Shown: positions 1 through 8,087 of the stretch, one piece after another
Layout: every line of letters begins with the position of its first letter
How positions within the stretch are numbered: the stretch's first letter is position 1
Source: DATBSL01 sp963729875
GTDB lineage: Bacteria; Acidobacteriota; Vicinamibacteria; Fen-336
Length of the DNA: 64,000 nucleotides
Direction: 5' to 3'
NCBI GenBank assembly: GCA_963729875.1
Contig: CAVSPR010000007.1
Location: forward strand, 1 to 64,000
Translations under genes and position numbers: made by a program
Notes under the pieces: model-generated
The model's database searches: none
Seen by the model: only the letters and a program-made list of their open reading frames with translations
Told to the model about the DNA's origin: nothing

Positions 1-61
1 TAGGCAGCATTGTTGGTTCCCCATGGACACCTAGTCCTCGGGGCGACACCGAGGGTATCCG

Positions 62-415
62 ATGAACGCACGCATCCAGTATCGCAATTTGCTTATGGTT
101 CTCGGTGGCATCGTCTGCCTACTTCTCAAGCATTGGTTCGCAAAGTACCTCGGGGACCTTGCCTTCTCCTACGTGGGGAATCTGAGCGCTCCGTTCGCAG
201 TCTACTTCCTTGTCTCAATGGCGACGGTGCCCAAGCTGACACGGGTGATGGCCGCGACGCTAGCGCTGCTTGTAGTCGAGAGCTTCGAGTTCACGAACGG
301 TTTCGGATAATGACCAATGTGTATGACCTCTTCGATTACCTCGCGAACGCGATCGGGATTGGGCAGGCCATAGTGTCGATGCCGGACTTTCCCGTGTCCT
401 GCGGGTCAAGGGTGG
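62..415 (+). pseudogene. Frameshifted small integral membrane protein
   Basis: An ATG at 62 opens an 82-codon frame with three hydrophobic stretches that stops at TAA 308-310. The reading continues naturally in another frame from about 305 with the residues NVYDLFDYLANAIG, which look like the C-terminal end of a small polytopic membrane protein (compare DUF2809/VanZ-like tails). One indel near 303-306 would join the two parts. It is the only gene before the first attC site, so it is probably a cassette passenger. The function is unknown. The frameshift could be genuine decay or a sequencing error. Confidence 0.5.
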
Positions 416-443
416 TGGTGCGTGAGCGCGCGCGCGACATTCC

Positions 444-543
444 CCCTAACAACTCGCTGAAGCCGACCTGGCCAGCCCAGTGTTTGGCTTCGGCGCGATA
501 CTACGTTTGGGCTGGCCAGGCGGCTCAGCTCGAGGCCATTAGT
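444..543 (+). other. attC site 1 (long type)
   Basis: The left box CCCTAAC (444-450) is followed by CTGAAGCCG and CCTGGCCAGCCC. The right half carries GGGCTGGCCAGG and CGGCTCAGC and ends near ATTAG (539-543), giving an imperfect palindrome of about 100 bp. The right box differs from the usual GTTAG by one base. Its arm sequences differ from those of attC sites 4-11. Confidence 0.65.
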
Positions 544-870
544 TTGCTGCGGAACGCCGAGGCGGAGCAATGATACGCGACAGGTCACGCGCCGAGGTCC
601 CAAGAGCCAGGAGAGAACGGATGAGGAAATCGATCGAAAGTCATGGATCTCCTGCTTCCATTTTCGCAACACGGGATTGGCTCGATCGGACCGCTTTCGC
701 GAAGGCAACCTGTGTCATATGTCTTCGTTGTCGTCGTTCCTTCAGCTGTCGGCTAGGCGCAGTTTCAGCTCGACGTACGCGCCCTCTTCCTCTGACAAAC
801 CCAGAAACTCCTTCGCGGTTCCAACCTTCCACCCCTTGGCCTCAAGGCGCCGCCTCTTCATGTCACGCAT
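539..870 (-). pseudogene. HigA-type XRE antitoxin, damaged
   Basis: Read on the minus strand, the ATG at 870 overlaps the toxin stop. The N-terminal part (residues MRDMKRRRLEAKGW onward) ends after about 43 codons at a frameshift near 742-745. The next frame carries a helix-turn-helix (MTQVAFAKAVRSSQSRVAKM) typical of XRE antitoxins. A TGA at 641-643 then interrupts GDP-LSIDFLIRSLLALG, and the tail runs to TAA at 539-541, inside the attC1 right box. Toxin-first order and the 4-8 nt overlap match HigBA-type modules. The gene points against the array, as expected for a cassette with its own promoter. Confidence 0.75.
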
Positions 871-1180
871 CGCGATACTCCTTAAGCCTTCTCTTGCAGG
901 CGTCGATCACGCCCTGGGGGGTTGCCGACGTCTTCTTGACGAATACTTCCAGAATCACGATCGCATCACCAGCCACGTGGTAGATAATTCGTCACGTTTT
1001 CCCTGCGTCCTCAAGGCGCAACTCGTGGCAGCGTGGACCAATCGATTGCATCGGTCGAAAGTGCGGCAATCCCAGCGGCTCGCCCCGCTGTTAGTCGGCG
1101 CGAAGGTACCTCCCCTTCCAGCCTCGCGGCATGGGAGAACGGTGGGGTCTTAACCTCACCGTGAAGCCAAGCAGAGGCTC
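863..1180 (-). pseudogene. RelE/HigB-type (Gp49-like) toxin, damaged
   Basis: The minus-strand reading gives a C-terminal segment with RCHELRLEDAGKT, RIIYHVAGDAIVILEVF and KKTSATPQGVIDACKRRL, a close match to phage-derived Gp49-like/HigB mRNA interferases. A TGA at 992-994 replaces the expected Trp between GKT and RIIY. The start of the gene (GEVKTPPFS) is in another frame, so a further indel lies near 1070-1090. The gene ends at TGA 863-865, overlapping the antitoxin start. An in-frame nonsense codon is a substitution, so this toxin is probably truly inactive rather than a sequencing artefact. Toxins of this family cleave ribosome-associated mRNA. Confidence 0.72.
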
Positions 1181-1203
1181 ATCGGTAGGGCTCACCGTAG
1201 GAC

Positions 1204-1232
1204 ACCATATGTCGAATCGGATATATTGTCAA
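1204..1232 (-). promoter_or_regulatory. Sigma70-like promoter of the reversed TA cassette
   Basis: On the minus strand a perfect -35 TTGACA (1232-1227) is followed by a 17-bp spacer and -10 TATGGT (1209-1204). It fires away from attC2 into the toxin-antitoxin pair. This is the strongest consensus promoter I see in the array and explains how a gene in reverse orientation could be expressed. Confidence 0.72.
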
Positions 1233-1251
1233 GGGGCCGCGGAAGTCAGCA

Positions 1252-1350
1252 CACTAACAACAGCGTGAACCTGTCGGTCCAGCCTGTCACGGTCCGTGCT
1301 TGGGCACGGCCCGCGCCAGGCTGCCCCGCAGATTACGCTGAGCGTTGCCA
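1252..1350 (+). other. attC site 2 (long type)
   Basis: The left box CACTAAC (1252-1258) and right box GTTGCCA (1344-1350) enclose paired arms CAGCGT/ACGCTG, CAGCCTG/CAGGCTG and CACGGTCCGTGC/GCACGG. The start of the left arm resembles attC3 (both continue AACCTGTCGGTCC), so sites 2 and 3 form one family. The right box departs from GTTRRRY. Confidence 0.72.
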
Positions 1351-1351
1351 G

Positions 1352-1732
1352 ATGATACTCGACCCGGCGGTATTGGACGCACTCGCACGCTATACGCCAT
1401 TGGCGCATATTAGGTCATGCGCTTCGTCGAGACCAGTCTTTACTCGCGCGATTCGCAAATTGCTGGACGATGATGACTACCGCGCGCTACAACTCCCCCT
1501 CGCGCTCAGGCCCGAGATGGGACCCATCATCAAAGGCAGTGGAGGCCTTCGCAAGGTTCGGTGGGGTTACGGCGCTCGAGGTAAGAGTGGCGGCATCAGA
1601 GTCATCTACTTCTGGGATCCACCACACCAGGTCTTCTACATGTTGTTCGCCTACATCAAGAACGATCAGGAAGACCTAACACCTGATCAACTGCGCCTTC
1701 TTAACCGCCTCGTGCGGGAGGAGTTCAAGTGA
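1352..1732 (+). CDS. RelE/HigB-family toxin (PF06296-like)
   Basis: The C-terminal 100 residues (FTRAIRKLLDDDDYRALQ, then IIKGSGGLRKVRW, GGIRVIYFW and LFAYIKNDQEDLTPDQ) are typical of RelE-like toxins that inhibit translation by mRNA cleavage. The natural start is probably ATG 1417 (MRFVETSL...), but it is out of frame with the body because of an indel near 1441. As written, the frame opens at ATG 1352, two bases after the attC2 right box, with an atypical N-terminus. The gene overlaps the antitoxin at GTGA (1729-1732), the expected toxin-antitoxin arrangement. Activity is uncertain. Confidence 0.75.
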   Translation: MILDPAVLDALARYTPLAHIRSCASSRPVFTRAIRKLLDDDDYRALQLPLALRPEMGPIIKGSGGLRKVRWGYGARGKSGGIRVIYFWDPPHQVFYMLFAYIKNDQEDLTPDQLRLLNRLVREEFK

Positions 1733-2009
1733 TCAAGGCTGACTTTCGACAGCTCGTTGCGAGCGTCAAGCAGGCCGGCAGAATCCGTCGCGCGAAAACC
1801 CGGCTAGCCGTTCTTTCGTTTTCAAGCCTGCGGATGTGCGTGCAATTCGCTTCCGGCTCAAGCAGTCTCAGTCGGAGTTCGCACTGATGATCGGCGTAAG
1901 TGTCGCGACTCTTCGCAATTGGGAGCAGGGACGCCGCGTCCCCGAGGGTCCGGCCCGCGCCCTCCTAAAGGTCGCTGCGGCGCAACCAAAGGTGTACGGC
2001 GCGCTTTGA
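1729..2009 (+). pseudogene. HigA-like XRE antitoxin, frameshifted
   Basis: GTG 1729 overlaps the toxin stop. The first frame gives IKADFRQLVASVKQAGRIRR. Near 1795-1815 the conserved reading moves to another frame: VFKPADVRAIRFRLKQSQ followed by the helix-turn-helix SEFALMIGVSVATLRNWEQG and a tail ending YGAL at TGA 2007-2009. Together they make a normal HigA-size protein of about 92 residues that would bind the toxin and repress the operon. The total length is not a multiple of three, confirming one indel. It is either a sequence error or loss of antitoxin function; loss would require a dead toxin, consistent with the damaged toxin N-terminus. Confidence 0.75.
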
Positions 2010-2033
2010 GCGCCTGATAAATGAGGAGGCACT

Positions 2034-2133
2034 GGCTAACAACACGCTCAACCTGTCGGTCCTTCGCGTCATGCCGCTTGCGAACAGAAGCAAGCGGCAC
2101 GCCCTGTCCCGCAGGTTAGCGCGCGCGTTGGGC
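2034..2133 (+). other. attC site 3 (long type)
   Basis: The left box GGCTAAC (2034-2040) and right box GTTGGGC (2127-2133) enclose arms AACACGCTCAACCTG and CAGGTTAGCGCGCG. A central hairpin pairs TGCCGCTTGC with GCAAGCGGCA. The length is about 100 bp. It shares its first arm with attC2. Confidence 0.82.
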
Positions 2134-2204
2134 CGCAGTCGCCGGAAGGAGACGAGGTGCAGAGGTTCCGGATGATCATTCACCGAAGACAAGGAGAAGA
2201 GGAA

Positions 2205-3716
2205 GTGAAGACATTTGCCAGACTCCGCCAGTGGACGGCTGTGATAGCCCTTGTCATAGGAGTTGCCGCGATGGCTTCGGCCCAGACCTTCAAGATGACG
2301 ACGCCTATCGCCCCCGGCGTCGCCGTGCCCGACAAGATCGAAAGTTCCATTGGCACGCTTAACCTGAGCTACGGCTACCCCTCGGCCGAGACCGTTGAGA
2401 AGATCTACGACAACCTCGATCGCTCGCGCGCCCTGCAGGCCTATCTCATGGCCATCCCGATCGTGAACCAGGCTGGCATGCGCGACTCGCTCCGCAAGTT
2501 CGGGCCGGACAACCAGACCGATGTCATCTGGGAAGACCTCGTCGATCCCCGCACCGTCGAGCTCACCGCCAACGACAACACGATCTACAACTTCATCTGG
2601 ATCGACACCAAGAAAGGCCCGCTCGTCCTCGAAGTTCCTCCCGCAGTGTTAGGCGGCGTCAATGACTTCTGGTATCGCTGGGTCGGCGATGTGGGCATTA
2701 CCGGCGAGGACCGCGGCAAAGGCGGCAAGTATCTCGTCCTGCCTCCCGAGTACAAGGGCGAGGTGCCTCCCGGCTACATCGTCCTGCGCCCGAGCACCTA
2801 TGGCAACTGGTTCTTCTTCCGCGCCTTTCTCGTCGATGGCTCCACCAAGCCCGGCGTCGAATCGGTGAAGAAACACCTCAAGATCTATCAGCTCTCCGAG
2901 GCCGCCAATCCGCCTGCGATCAAGTTCGCGAATGCCTCGGGCGTGCCAGCTAACTTCGTCGCCCCGGGTGACTACTCGTTCTGGACCCTGCTGAACCAGG
3001 TGATTCAGGAAGAGCCACCGGGGGGCTCCGACCCCACGACGCTTGGACTGTTCGCTTCGATCGGCATCGTCAAAGGCCAGCCATTCGCCCCGGACGAGCG
3101 GATGAAGAAGATCCTCACCGATGCCGCGAATATCGGCGCCGTCACCGCCCGCACCATCGCCTTCAAAGTCCGCTCACCGGAAGCCTACTTCTATCCGAAC
3201 AGCCCGTGGCGCCTGCCGTTCTTCGGCGGCTACAAGTTCGAGAGCGCGCCCGGCGTGACCAACATGGACGGCTACATCTTCTACTATTACTTCGCCACCG
3301 GTGTGACGCCCGCCATGGAGATGAAGATGGTCGGCCAAGGCTCGCAGTATCCGTGGTCCGTGCAGGACTCGAAGGGCAACCCCTTCGACGGCGGAAAAAC
3401 ATACAAGCTGCGTCTGCCGCCGAACGTCCCCGTGAAAGACTTCTGGTCGGTGATCGTCTACGACAACCAGACTCGCTCGATGGTGCAGACCGACCAGAAG
3501 GCGCCCAGCGTGAGCAGCCAGGACAAGGGCGTTAAGACCAATGCCGACGGCTCGGTAGACGTTTGGTTCGGCCCCAAGGCCCCGCCCGGCATGGAGAAGA
3601 ACTGGGTGCAAACAATTCCGGGCAAGGGCTGGTTCATGATCCTGCGCCTCTACGGCCCGTTGGAGCCCTGGTTCAACAAGACCTGGCGGCCCGGAGAGAT
3701 CGAACTCCAGCCGTGA
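2205..3716 (+). CDS. DUF1254/DUF1214 domain exported protein
   Basis: This is a 503-residue protein starting at GTG 2205, preceded by AAGGAG at 2191-2196; the longer upstream frame would cover the attC3 border and is rejected. Residues 1-27 form a signal peptide ending ASAQ. A DUF1254 region (about residues 55-190, AYLMAIPIVNQ, IYNFIWIDTKKGPLVLEVPP) is followed by a C-terminal DUF1214 domain (about residues 340-480, YKLRLPPNVPVKDFWSVIVYD, GKGWFMILRLYGP). The family is periplasmic and its molecular role is not established. At 1.5 kb it is the longest cassette gene here. It is complete, and its base use is closer to the backbone than its neighbours'. Confidence 0.88.
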   Translation: MKTFARLRQWTAVIALVIGVAAMASAQTFKMTTPIAPGVAVPDKIESSIGTLNLSYGYPSAETVEKIYDNLDRSRALQAYLMAIPIVNQAGMRDSLRKFGPDNQTDVIWEDLVDPRTVELTANDNTIYNFIWIDTKKGPLVLEVPPAVLGGVNDFWYRWVGDVGITGEDRGKGGKYLVLPPEYKGEVPPGYIVLRPSTYGNWFFFRAFLVDGSTKPGVESVKKHLKIYQLSEAANPPAIKFANASGVPANFVAPGDYSFWTLLNQVIQEEPPGGSDPTTLGLFASIGIVKGQPFAPDERMKKILTDAANIGAVTARTIAFKVRSPEAYFYPNSPWRLPFFGGYKFESAPGVTNMDGYIFYYYFATGVTPAMEMKMVGQGSQYPWSVQDSKGNPFDGGKTYKLRLPPNVPVKDFWSVIVYDNQTRSMVQTDQKAPSVSSQDKGVKTNADGSVDVWFGPKAPPGMEKNWVQTIPGKGWFMILRLYGPLEPWFNKTWRPGEIELQP

Positions 3717-3757
3717 TTTGTCGGTACTGCTCGTTTGGTCGCACCGCCGAGTGAGCG

Positions 3758-3828
3758 GCCCAACAAAGGGATGAAGCTGACGAGCGTTGAGCGTATTGGG
3801 CGCTCGCAGCTTATCCCCAGTGTTAGCC
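3758..3828 (+). other. attC site 4 (short type)
   Basis: The left box GCCCAAC (3758-3764) and right box GTTAGCC (3822-3828) enclose a palindrome with arms GGGATGAAGCTGACGAGCG and CGCTCGCAGCTTATCCCC. It is the first site of the second attC family, which occupies the rest of the array. Confidence 0.9.
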
Positions 3829-3855
3829 CGACCTAATCTTGGGGAGGATGAGCGG

Positions 3856-4485
3856 GTGGCGATTCCGGGGCTCATAGCCAAGCAGTTGGGGCGGCCGTCA
3901 GGGTGGTTTGGGCGGTACGTGATGGGCCGCTTCTTGAACCGAAAGACGGCTGCGCACAACGAGATGGTTCGTCAGGAACTGGCACCTGCTCCCGGAGATC
4001 GTGTGCTCGAGGTTGGTTTCGGAGGCGCGGCGCTGCTCGAACGGCTCAGCGCTGAGGTGTCGAACGGTTCCGTGGCTGGTGTCGAGATCTCGGATGAGAT
4101 GCTGGCGTTGGCGAGGAAGCGACTGCGGGGGCCGATCGCGGCGGGCCGTGTAGTGCTGACGCGAGGGAGCGTTGAGGCACTGCCGTTTGGAGATGAGGAG
4201 TTCGACAAGGCCTGCACCGTCAACACGACCTACTTCTGGTCGGATCTTGGCGCCGGCCTTTCGGAAGTACGCCGCGTCCTTCGCCCTGGCGGTCGTTTGG
4301 TGGTTGGTTTCGTGTCACCGGACGACATTGTGCGGGACGGACTGCACCGCCATGGGTTTGCACTCCACTCGGCGGAGGAGCTCGAGGTGGCATTGCAGGC
4401 GGCTTCGTTCACCGTAGGGCGACTGCGTTCTGGGTTGGATTCGCGCGGAACGTTCTACGTTCTGGCCGCAGAGCGCGCGGGCTAA
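3856..4485 (+). CDS. Class I SAM-dependent methyltransferase
   Basis: This is a 209-residue protein from GTG 3856, with GGGGAGGA just upstream at 3840-3847. Motif I is VLEVGFGGAALLE (about residues 49-61). Motif II is GVEISDEMLALAR. Later motifs are GSVEALPFGDEEFD and EVRRVLRPGGRLVV, the order found in UbiE/Methyltransf_11 enzymes. The substrate cannot be told. It is the sole gene of its cassette and its TAA stop (4483-4485) lies inside the left box of attC5. Expression probably depends on an upstream array promoter, since none is evident in the short leader. Confidence 0.9.
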   Translation: MAIPGLIAKQLGRPSGWFGRYVMGRFLNRKTAAHNEMVRQELAPAPGDRVLEVGFGGAALLERLSAEVSNGSVAGVEISDEMLALARKRLRGPIAAGRVVLTRGSVEALPFGDEEFDKACTVNTTYFWSDLGAGLSEVRRVLRPGGRLVVGFVSPDDIVRDGLHRHGFALHSAEELEVALQAASFTVGRLRSGLDSRGTFYVLAAERAG

Positions 4486-4606
4486 CAAGCGGATGCAGCT
4501 GACGAAGCTCAGGGCGGCACCCGGATGGCAAGCTGAGGTGCCGCCCTGTGCCCCCGCCGGCCAGTTGGACGGGAGCACCGCTTCGCAGCGATCCGCAGTG
4601 TTGGAC
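4480..4606 (+). other. attC site 5 with nested hairpin
   Basis: The left box GGCTAAC (4480-4486) and right box GTTGGAC (4600-4606) enclose arms GCGGATGCAGCTGACGAAGC and GCTTCGCAGCGATCCGC. Inside is an 11-bp perfect inverted repeat AGGGCGGCACC (4511-4521) / GGTGCCGCCCT (4537-4547), which makes this site 127 bp long. The same nested repeat is in attC8. Confidence 0.92.
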
Positions 4607-4637
4607 CGACGTAGGAGGGGCGGAACGGGAGGGACGC

Positions 4638-5282
4638 GTGAGGTTGGTTTCGGTAAGCGTGGGTCTCCCACAAGAGATCGCCTCGCACGGACGCGCGGTG
4701 GTCACTTCTATCTGGAAGCGGGCGCTGGGCGGCCGTGTCCGCGTTGGCCGGCTGAACATCGCGGGTGACCAGCAGTCCGATCTAACGGTGCACGGTGGAC
4801 CGGAGAAGGCTGTCTATGTGTATCCCTCCGAGCACTACGCGTACTGGAAGCGCGAACTACCTGATACGGATCTGTCGTGGGGCGCCTTTGGAGAGAACTT
4901 CACGACCGAGGGTCTCCTAGAGCAGGACCTGGCGATAGGTGACCGGCTTCGAGTGGGATCCGCAGAGTTCTTGGTGACGCAGCCGCGAATGCCCTGCTTC
5001 AAGCTCGCAATCCGCTTTGCTCGCGATGATATGGTCAAGCGCTTTCTGCAGAGTCGTCGTAGCGGCTTCTACCTCGCCGTGCTACGTGAGGGCGAGTTCG
5101 GTGCGGGTGATCCGATCGAGGTTACGCAGCGAGACGAGCGGGGCATCACGGTCGCTGACATTTCGGCCTTGTATGGCACCGACGCGGACAACCAAGCCCT
5201 CCTCCGCCGCGCTGTGGAAGTGCCGTCGTTGCCTGAGGCCTGGCGGACCATTTCCGCAAGAGATTGGGAGCCCGACGTGTAG
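4638..5282 (+). CDS. MOSC domain protein (YiiM-like)
   Basis: This is a 214-residue protein starting at GTG 4638 behind GGGAGGGA (4627-4634). It has MOSC landmarks VHGGPEKAVYVYPSEHYAYW, FGENFTTEGLLE, the conserved cysteine in PRMPCFKL, and a C-terminal helical part as in E. coli YiiM. MOSC proteins handle molybdenum-cofactor-bound sulfur; YiiM-type members act in N-hydroxylated base detoxification. It is alone in its cassette. The assignment is firm at domain level; the substrate is inferred only from the family. Confidence 0.88.
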   Translation: MRLVSVSVGLPQEIASHGRAVVTSIWKRALGGRVRVGRLNIAGDQQSDLTVHGGPEKAVYVYPSEHYAYWKRELPDTDLSWGAFGENFTTEGLLEQDLAIGDRLRVGSAEFLVTQPRMPCFKLAIRFARDDMVKRFLQSRRSGFYLAVLREGEFGAGDPIEVTQRDERGITVADISALYGTDADNQALLRRAVEVPSLPEAWRTISARDWEPDV

Positions 5283-5290
5283 GAGGCGCG

Positions 5291-5363
5291 GTCCAACAAG
5301 CGGATGCAGCTGACGAAGCCGGCGCAAGCGATGGAGCTTCGCAGCTGATCCGCGGTGTTCGGA
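5291..5363 (+). other. attC site 6 (short type)
   Basis: The left box GTCCAAC (5291-5297) is the exact complement of the GTTGGAC that opens this cassette at 4600. The right box is GTTCGGA (5357-5363). The arms are GCGGATGCAGCTGACGAAGC and GCTTCGCAGCTGATCCGC. Confidence 0.92.
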
Positions 5364-5404
5364 CGGACCATCTGAGTAGTCCGGGCGCCCGGAGAGTGAC
5401 GTAA

Positions 5405-6166
5405 ATGGACTGGGATTCGCAGAGCATCCTGTCTGTACTCGATCGCTGTTGCGACAGCTTCAGCTTCCCGATGCTGGACAACGGCTACGTGTACCTCGCT
5501 GCAACCCGCTTGTCGCTGTATAGGTCATCCGACGATTGGGCAATGGTTGTCGAGGTCTTCGGATTCTCGCCAAGGAGCGGGCTTCCGGACACTCACTTGT
5601 ATACGTTCGCCAGTCGGCTGCATGACCGTGATCCGGCTGATCGATTCGTGAATCACCTCGCGTTCGAGAGCTACATCGCCAACAATCCGAACAACGAGTC
5701 TCGCTTCGTGTACCCAGTTGAAGATGGTGCATGGCAGGATCCAGACGATGGCGAACTGGTTTCGGAGACCGTTGAAGCGCTCTCACTGCGTGGTACCCGC
5801 TTCACCGTGCCCCCGCTGGAGGCTTACGCCGACCATTCGATCGTGCTCGAGCAGTCCCCGAGGGTTCAGGTGTTTGAGCTGTGCAGGTTCCTTGCTGCCA
5901 CGCGGCGCGATGACGTCTTGGCAAACCCGCGAGAGCGTCGCGTGAGCGTAAGGCCCGAGATGAGCCAACTGCTGCAGCTTGAGGAGTGGCACCACCCGAA
6001 CCTCCTTGAAGGAGAACGCCCAAGCGGCTCGCAGACGTTCCAGCAACTGGCTGAGGTGGTGCTCAGAGGAGAACCGGACCGTTATCGGCCGACAACTGCA
6101 CCGAACACGCACTGGCGGAACTGGCCTGAAGGCGGAGACTGTGAGATGGTCGTTGCTGGTCGGTGA
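5405..6166 (+). CDS. Uncharacterised cassette protein (DUF7003-like)
   Basis: This is a 253-residue soluble protein with no signal peptide or membrane segment. It opens with DWDSQSILSVLDRCCDSF and FPMLDNGYVYLAATRLSLY, and continues with VEVFGFSPRSGLPDTHLYTF and NNPNNESRFVYPVEDG. From memory this pattern matches the uncharacterised DUF7003-type proteins, but I cannot confirm that here. No catalytic motif stands out. It is a complete single-gene cassette between attC6 and the IS-split attC7. The function is unknown. Confidence 0.7.
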   Translation: MDWDSQSILSVLDRCCDSFSFPMLDNGYVYLAATRLSLYRSSDDWAMVVEVFGFSPRSGLPDTHLYTFASRLHDRDPADRFVNHLAFESYIANNPNNESRFVYPVEDGAWQDPDDGELVSETVEALSLRGTRFTVPPLEAYADHSIVLEQSPRVQVFELCRFLAATRRDDVLANPRERRVSVRPEMSQLLQLEEWHHPNLLEGERPSGSQTFQQLAEVVLRGEPDRYRPTTAPNTHWRNWPEGGDCEMVVAGR

Positions 6167-6244
6167 GGGTGGACGAGGCCGTCCAACAAGGAGATGAAGC
6201 TGACGAAGCCTGGTCGAACTTCGGAGCTTCGCAGCTTAACTCCG

Positions 6245-7487
6245 GGTGGTCTCAAGTGAACGACGCAACATTCCGGCGATGATCCGGGCGGCAGGCTCGG
6301 GGAGGCTGGGATGGAGCGTGAGTGGACGGGGAACGCCAGGCGGCTGAGTCAGGCGGATCGGGCGGAGATTGAGCGCCTGATTTGGGGCGGCGAGACGTTT
6401 GCGACGGCGGCGGCGGCGGTGGGCTGTTCGACGAAGTCGATCCAGCGATATCTGGCCTCAACGGGGGGTGAAGCGGCGGGTGAAGGAGCGTTCTCCGCTG
6501 CGTCTGTCGCTCGCGGAGCGCGAGGAGCTCTCGCGGGGTCTGGTTGCCGGCGAATCGTCTGCGGGCGATCGCGGCGCGACTTGGGAGGGCTCCCTCGACG
6601 ATCTCGCGAGAGGTCGCCTGGAACGGGCCGCGACGGCTATCGCGCCTGGCGAGCCGACAGCGAGGCGATGGAGCGAGGCCGGCGACCGAAGCCGGCGAAG
6701 CTGGCGGTCGACTCGAGGTTGTGCCGCGAAGTCGAGCGTGGCCTGCGCGCAGACTGGTCTCCTCAGCAGATCGCCGCCCGGCTGGTCAGTGACTATCCTG
6801 ATGACCTGAGCATGCGCGTGTCGCACGAGACGATCTACAGGACGCTGTTCATCCAGGCCCGCGGGGCGCTGCGCAAGGAACTCACGGCGTGCCTGCGAAC
6901 GGGACGGGCGCAGCGACGTCCACATCTGCGGAGCGAACAAACCGGAGCGGCCGGCTGCGGAACATGATCCTGATCAGCGAGCGCCCGCCCGAGGTCGAGG
7001 ATCGCGCTGTCCCTGGGCACTGGGAAGGCGATCTCATCATCGGAAAGGGTGGTCGCTCTGCGATCGGGACGCTGGTGGAGCGCTCGAGCCGCTACGTCGT
7101 GCTACTGCACTTGCCGCACGGCCGCAGCGCCGAGGACGTGCGCGCCGCGCTGACGCGGCAGATCTCCAAGCTGCCTGCCGAGCTGCGGCGGACCCTGACG
7201 TGGGATCAAGGCAACGAGATGGCCGAACACGTCCGCTTCAGCCACAGACACCAACATGGAGGTCTACTTCTGCGACCCTCACAGCCCCTGGCAACGCGGC
7301 AGCAACGAGAACACCAACGGCCTCCTCCGCCAGTACTTCCCCAAGAAGTCCGACCTGAGCGTTCACAGCGCCGCCCACCTGAACGCCGTCGCCAGGCAGC
7401 TGAACAACCGCCCTCGACAAACCCTGAACTGGATGAAACCATCCGAGGTGTTTGGCCGGGCTGTTGCGTCGATCGATTGAGGACGCC
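6245..7487 (+). mobile_element. IS30-family insertion sequence in attC7
   Basis: This is a 1,243-bp element. Its ends form a 26-bp imperfect inverted repeat (20 matches), starting GGTGGTCTCAAG at 6245 and, in reverse complement, GGCGTCCTCAAT at 7487; both reach an identical CGACGCAACA. It is flanked by a direct CG dinucleotide (6243-6244 and 7488-7489), and IS30 elements make 2-bp duplications. It carries one transposase reading in plus orientation. Confidence 0.87.
6311..7480 (+). pseudogene. IS30-family transposase, multiply frameshifted
   Basis: The N-terminal helix-turn-helix (LSQADRAEIERLIWGGETF) starts at ATG 6311. The reading then moves between frames near 6470, 6545 and 6610, continues through AKLAVDSRLCREVERGL and SHETIYRTLFIQARGAL, shifts again near 6950, and passes the first catalytic Asp in GHWEGDLIIG and the second in TWDQGNEMAEH. 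A last shift near 7235 leads to YFCDPHSPWQRGSNENTNG with the catalytic Glu, ending at TGA 7480. All DDE residues are present. With about five indels it is non-functional as written, though sequencing indels may contribute. Confidence 0.88.
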
Positions 7488-7526
7488 CGGTGTTCGCGCG
7501 GACGTGGGAGTAGGAGGGAGAGCCAG

Positions 7527-8087
7527 ATGCGCGTCTCGGCTGGTCGTATGCGTCTCGGTGCCTGTGCAGCCGCCGCAGGCCTGGTGCTCGCCGCGGAGGC
7601 CGGAGCCCTCACGCCCATCGCCCCCACAGCCCAGGCACTCGTCTCCAGCGCTGTCAGTGCGGCCCGGTCCGAGAAGAAGGTGGTCCTGGTCGAGTTCGGC
7701 GCGTCTTGGTGCGGTACATGCAGGACCTTCGATGCGTTCCTGCATGCACCGGAAGTTGCCGGAATCATGGCGGCCAACTATGTCGTTGTGAAGCTCGCTG
7801 TGCAGGAACCTGAGGAGAAGAAGTTCCTGGAGAACCCTGGTGCCGAGGGCATGATGAACACCTGGGGTGGCACGGACACAGGGCTGCCCTTCTACGTGTT
7901 CGTCAATGCTGAGGGCGGGAAGATAGGGAACTCCAAAGCCATGCCGAACGGAAGGAACATCGGCTTCCCGGGTACAAGTGAAGAGGTTACGGCATTCGTG
8001 GGTCTCTTGGAGCGGACTGCTCCTCGGCTGAGCGCTGCTGAGCGAGCGACGATCTTCGACTACCTTGCCAAGCTGATCCAGAAATGA
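7527..8087 (+). CDS. Exported thioredoxin-like protein
   Basis: This is a 186-residue protein from ATG 7527, with GGAGGGAG at 7513-7520. An N-terminal hydrophobic signal (residues 8-27) is followed by a thioredoxin-fold segment VVLVEFGASWCGTCRTFDAF with a WCGTC active site. TGLPFYVFVNAEG holds the cis-proline region. It probably acts as a periplasmic thiol-disulfide or DsbD/TlpA-like reductase; partners are unknown. It is the only gene of its cassette, which starts with GTTCGCG (7492) and ends in the IS-split attC8. Confidence 0.87.
   Translation: MRVSAGRMRLGACAAAAGLVLAAEAGALTPIAPTAQALVSSAVSAARSEKKVVLVEFGASWCGTCRTFDAFLHAPEVAGIMAANYVVVKLAVQEPEEKKFLENPGAEGMMNTWGGTDTGLPFYVFVNAEGGKIGNSKAMPNGRNIGFPGTSEEVTAFVGLLERTAPRLSAAERATIFDYLAKLIQK

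Larger units (their letters stand above)
6181..7498 (+). other. attC site 7, split by an IS30 element
   Basis: The left part (6181-6244) has box GTCCAAC, arm GGAGATGAAGCTGACGAAGC and the start of the right arm GCTTCGCAGCTTAACTCCG. The last bases and right box GTTCGCG (7492-7498) reappear after 7487. Removing 6245-7487 and one copy of the repeated CG restores a normal short-type site. Confidence 0.85.

Noticed and set aside
10..573. 187-codon ORF at the left edge
   Set aside because: It spans an attC palindrome and only a short piece (NVYDLFDYLANAIG) is protein-like, explained as the shifted tail of the membrane-protein pseudogene.
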